This document shows positions 63,582 to 64,000 of a stretch of 64,000 bases of DNA, in pieces (the stretch's first letter is position 1; every line of letters begins with the position of its first letter). The translations under genes and the position numbers were made by a program. The DNA is from Bacteroidota bacterium (GTDB taxonomy: Bacteria > Bacteroidota > Bacteroidia > JAHEXY01): positions 1 through 64,000 of the forward strand of contig JAHEXY010000013.1 in NCBI GenBank assembly GCA_023251875.1, given 5' to 3'. The notes under the pieces were generated by a model, which had not been told where the DNA came from, did no database searches, and saw only the letters and a program-made list of their open reading frames with translations.

Positions 63582-64000
63582 TTAAGCTATAGTAATATTC
63601 TTATCTAAATACACATTTTGAATAGCGTTAAGTAATTGAACGCCTTCTTTCATTGGGCGTTGAAAAGCTTTACGGCCTGAAATTAATCCTTGTCCACCTG
63701 CTCTTTTATTAATTACTGCAGTACGCACTGCATCTTGCATATCCGATGCTCCTTTTGACTCTCCTCCGGAGTTAATCAACCCATTTCTACCCATATAGCA
63801 ATTGGCAACTTGGTAACGACAAAGATCAATAGGATGGTCAGTAGTTAATTCACTATATACTTTAGAGTTTGTTTTTCCAAAATTGATGGCTGTATAACCA
63901 CCATTATTGGTTGGCAATTTTTGCTTAATAATATCTGCTTGTATAGTAACGCCCAAATGATTTGCCTGAGCCGTAATATCGGTTGCTGTATGGTAATCAA
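63582..64000 (-). CDS. fbaB: Class I fructose-bisphosphate aldolase, C-terminal part (runs off the window)
   Basis: The minus-strand frame is open from the window edge to the stop at 63582, so only about 139 C-terminal residues are seen; the TTG at 63956 is an internal Leu codon, not a start. Sequence: [45 protein letters not shown], then [28 protein letters not shown]. This matches DhnA/FbaB-type class I aldolases, with the phosphate-binding NSGGES and [10 protein letters not shown]. The enzyme interconverts fructose-1,6-bisphosphate with two triose phosphates. The catalytic lysine is upstream of the visible part or not identifiable here. Confidence 0.88.
   Translation of the reverse strand, partial: DYHTATDITAQANHLGVTIQADIIKQKLPTNNGGYTAINFGKTNSKVYSELTTDHPIDLCRYQVANCYMGRNGLINSGGESKGASDMQDAVRTAVINKRAGGQGLISGRKAFQRPMKEGVQLLNAIQNVYLDKNITIA

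Noticed and set aside
1..64000. Search for tRNA genes and insertion sequences in the gaps
   Set aside because: No cloverleaf with a TTCGA-type T arm and CCA-proximal stem was found in the intergenic regions, and no transposase-like protein is encoded.

Overview
The window is chromosomal DNA of a Bacteroidota bacterium. This follows from low GC with AT-rich intergenic DNA, -7 promoter elements of the form TAnnTTTG(C) without clear Shine-Dalgarno sites, two proteins with type IX secretion (T9SS) C-terminal sorting domains (one type A, one type B), lipoproteins with short acidic or lysine stretches after the lipobox cysteine, and a gliding-type tandem FKBP lipoprotein. I cannot place it below phylum with confidence. 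No tRNA, rRNA, CRISPR array, transposase or prophage is visible; the only RNA gene found is rnpB.

Layout. 1-2018: queD and hemN. 2021-11395: one 9.4 kb gene for a giant exported coiled-coil protein. 11532-15698: a type B T9SS adhesin-like protein. 15832-25888: an unknown membrane protein, purT, a T9SS type A metalloprotease, an FKBP lipoprotein, a TIM-barrel-like lipoprotein, a small membrane protein, fructose-6-phosphate aldolase and a 7TM-HD phosphohydrolase. 26315-28140: grpE-dnaJ, followed by a small protein and a lipoprotein. 29585-35176: a minus-strand block with an M28/glutaminyl-cyclase-like lipoprotein, cysS, a YwqK-like repeat protein, dut and a flippase. 35282-39898: a BI-1 family protein, nitronate monooxygenase, a double Usp protein, a nucleoside phosphorylase and a SirB1-like protein.

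40007-54568 is the accessory highlight. Two very large minus-strand genes lie 18 bp apart. The first encodes an exported protein with an SpvB/TcB-like start and a terminal YD strand. The second encodes an exported 2663-residue RHS protein whose C-terminus reads as a TNT-type NAD(P)+ glycohydrolase. No immunity gene is visible beside it.

55041-64000: a TonB-C-like protein, a small lipoprotein, thiolase plus family 9 glycosyltransferase, rnpB (minus strand), an alpha/beta hydrolase, two HEAT proteins, a DUF2461 protein, accD and the 3' part of a class I fructose-bisphosphate aldolase running off the window.

The intergenic DNA carries several dispersed palindromic repeat families, mostly at gene 3' ends. 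The most striking is a CCTCTCC/GGAGAGG element. In three of five copies it sits in the loop of a long perfect hairpin whose stem sequence differs at each locus.
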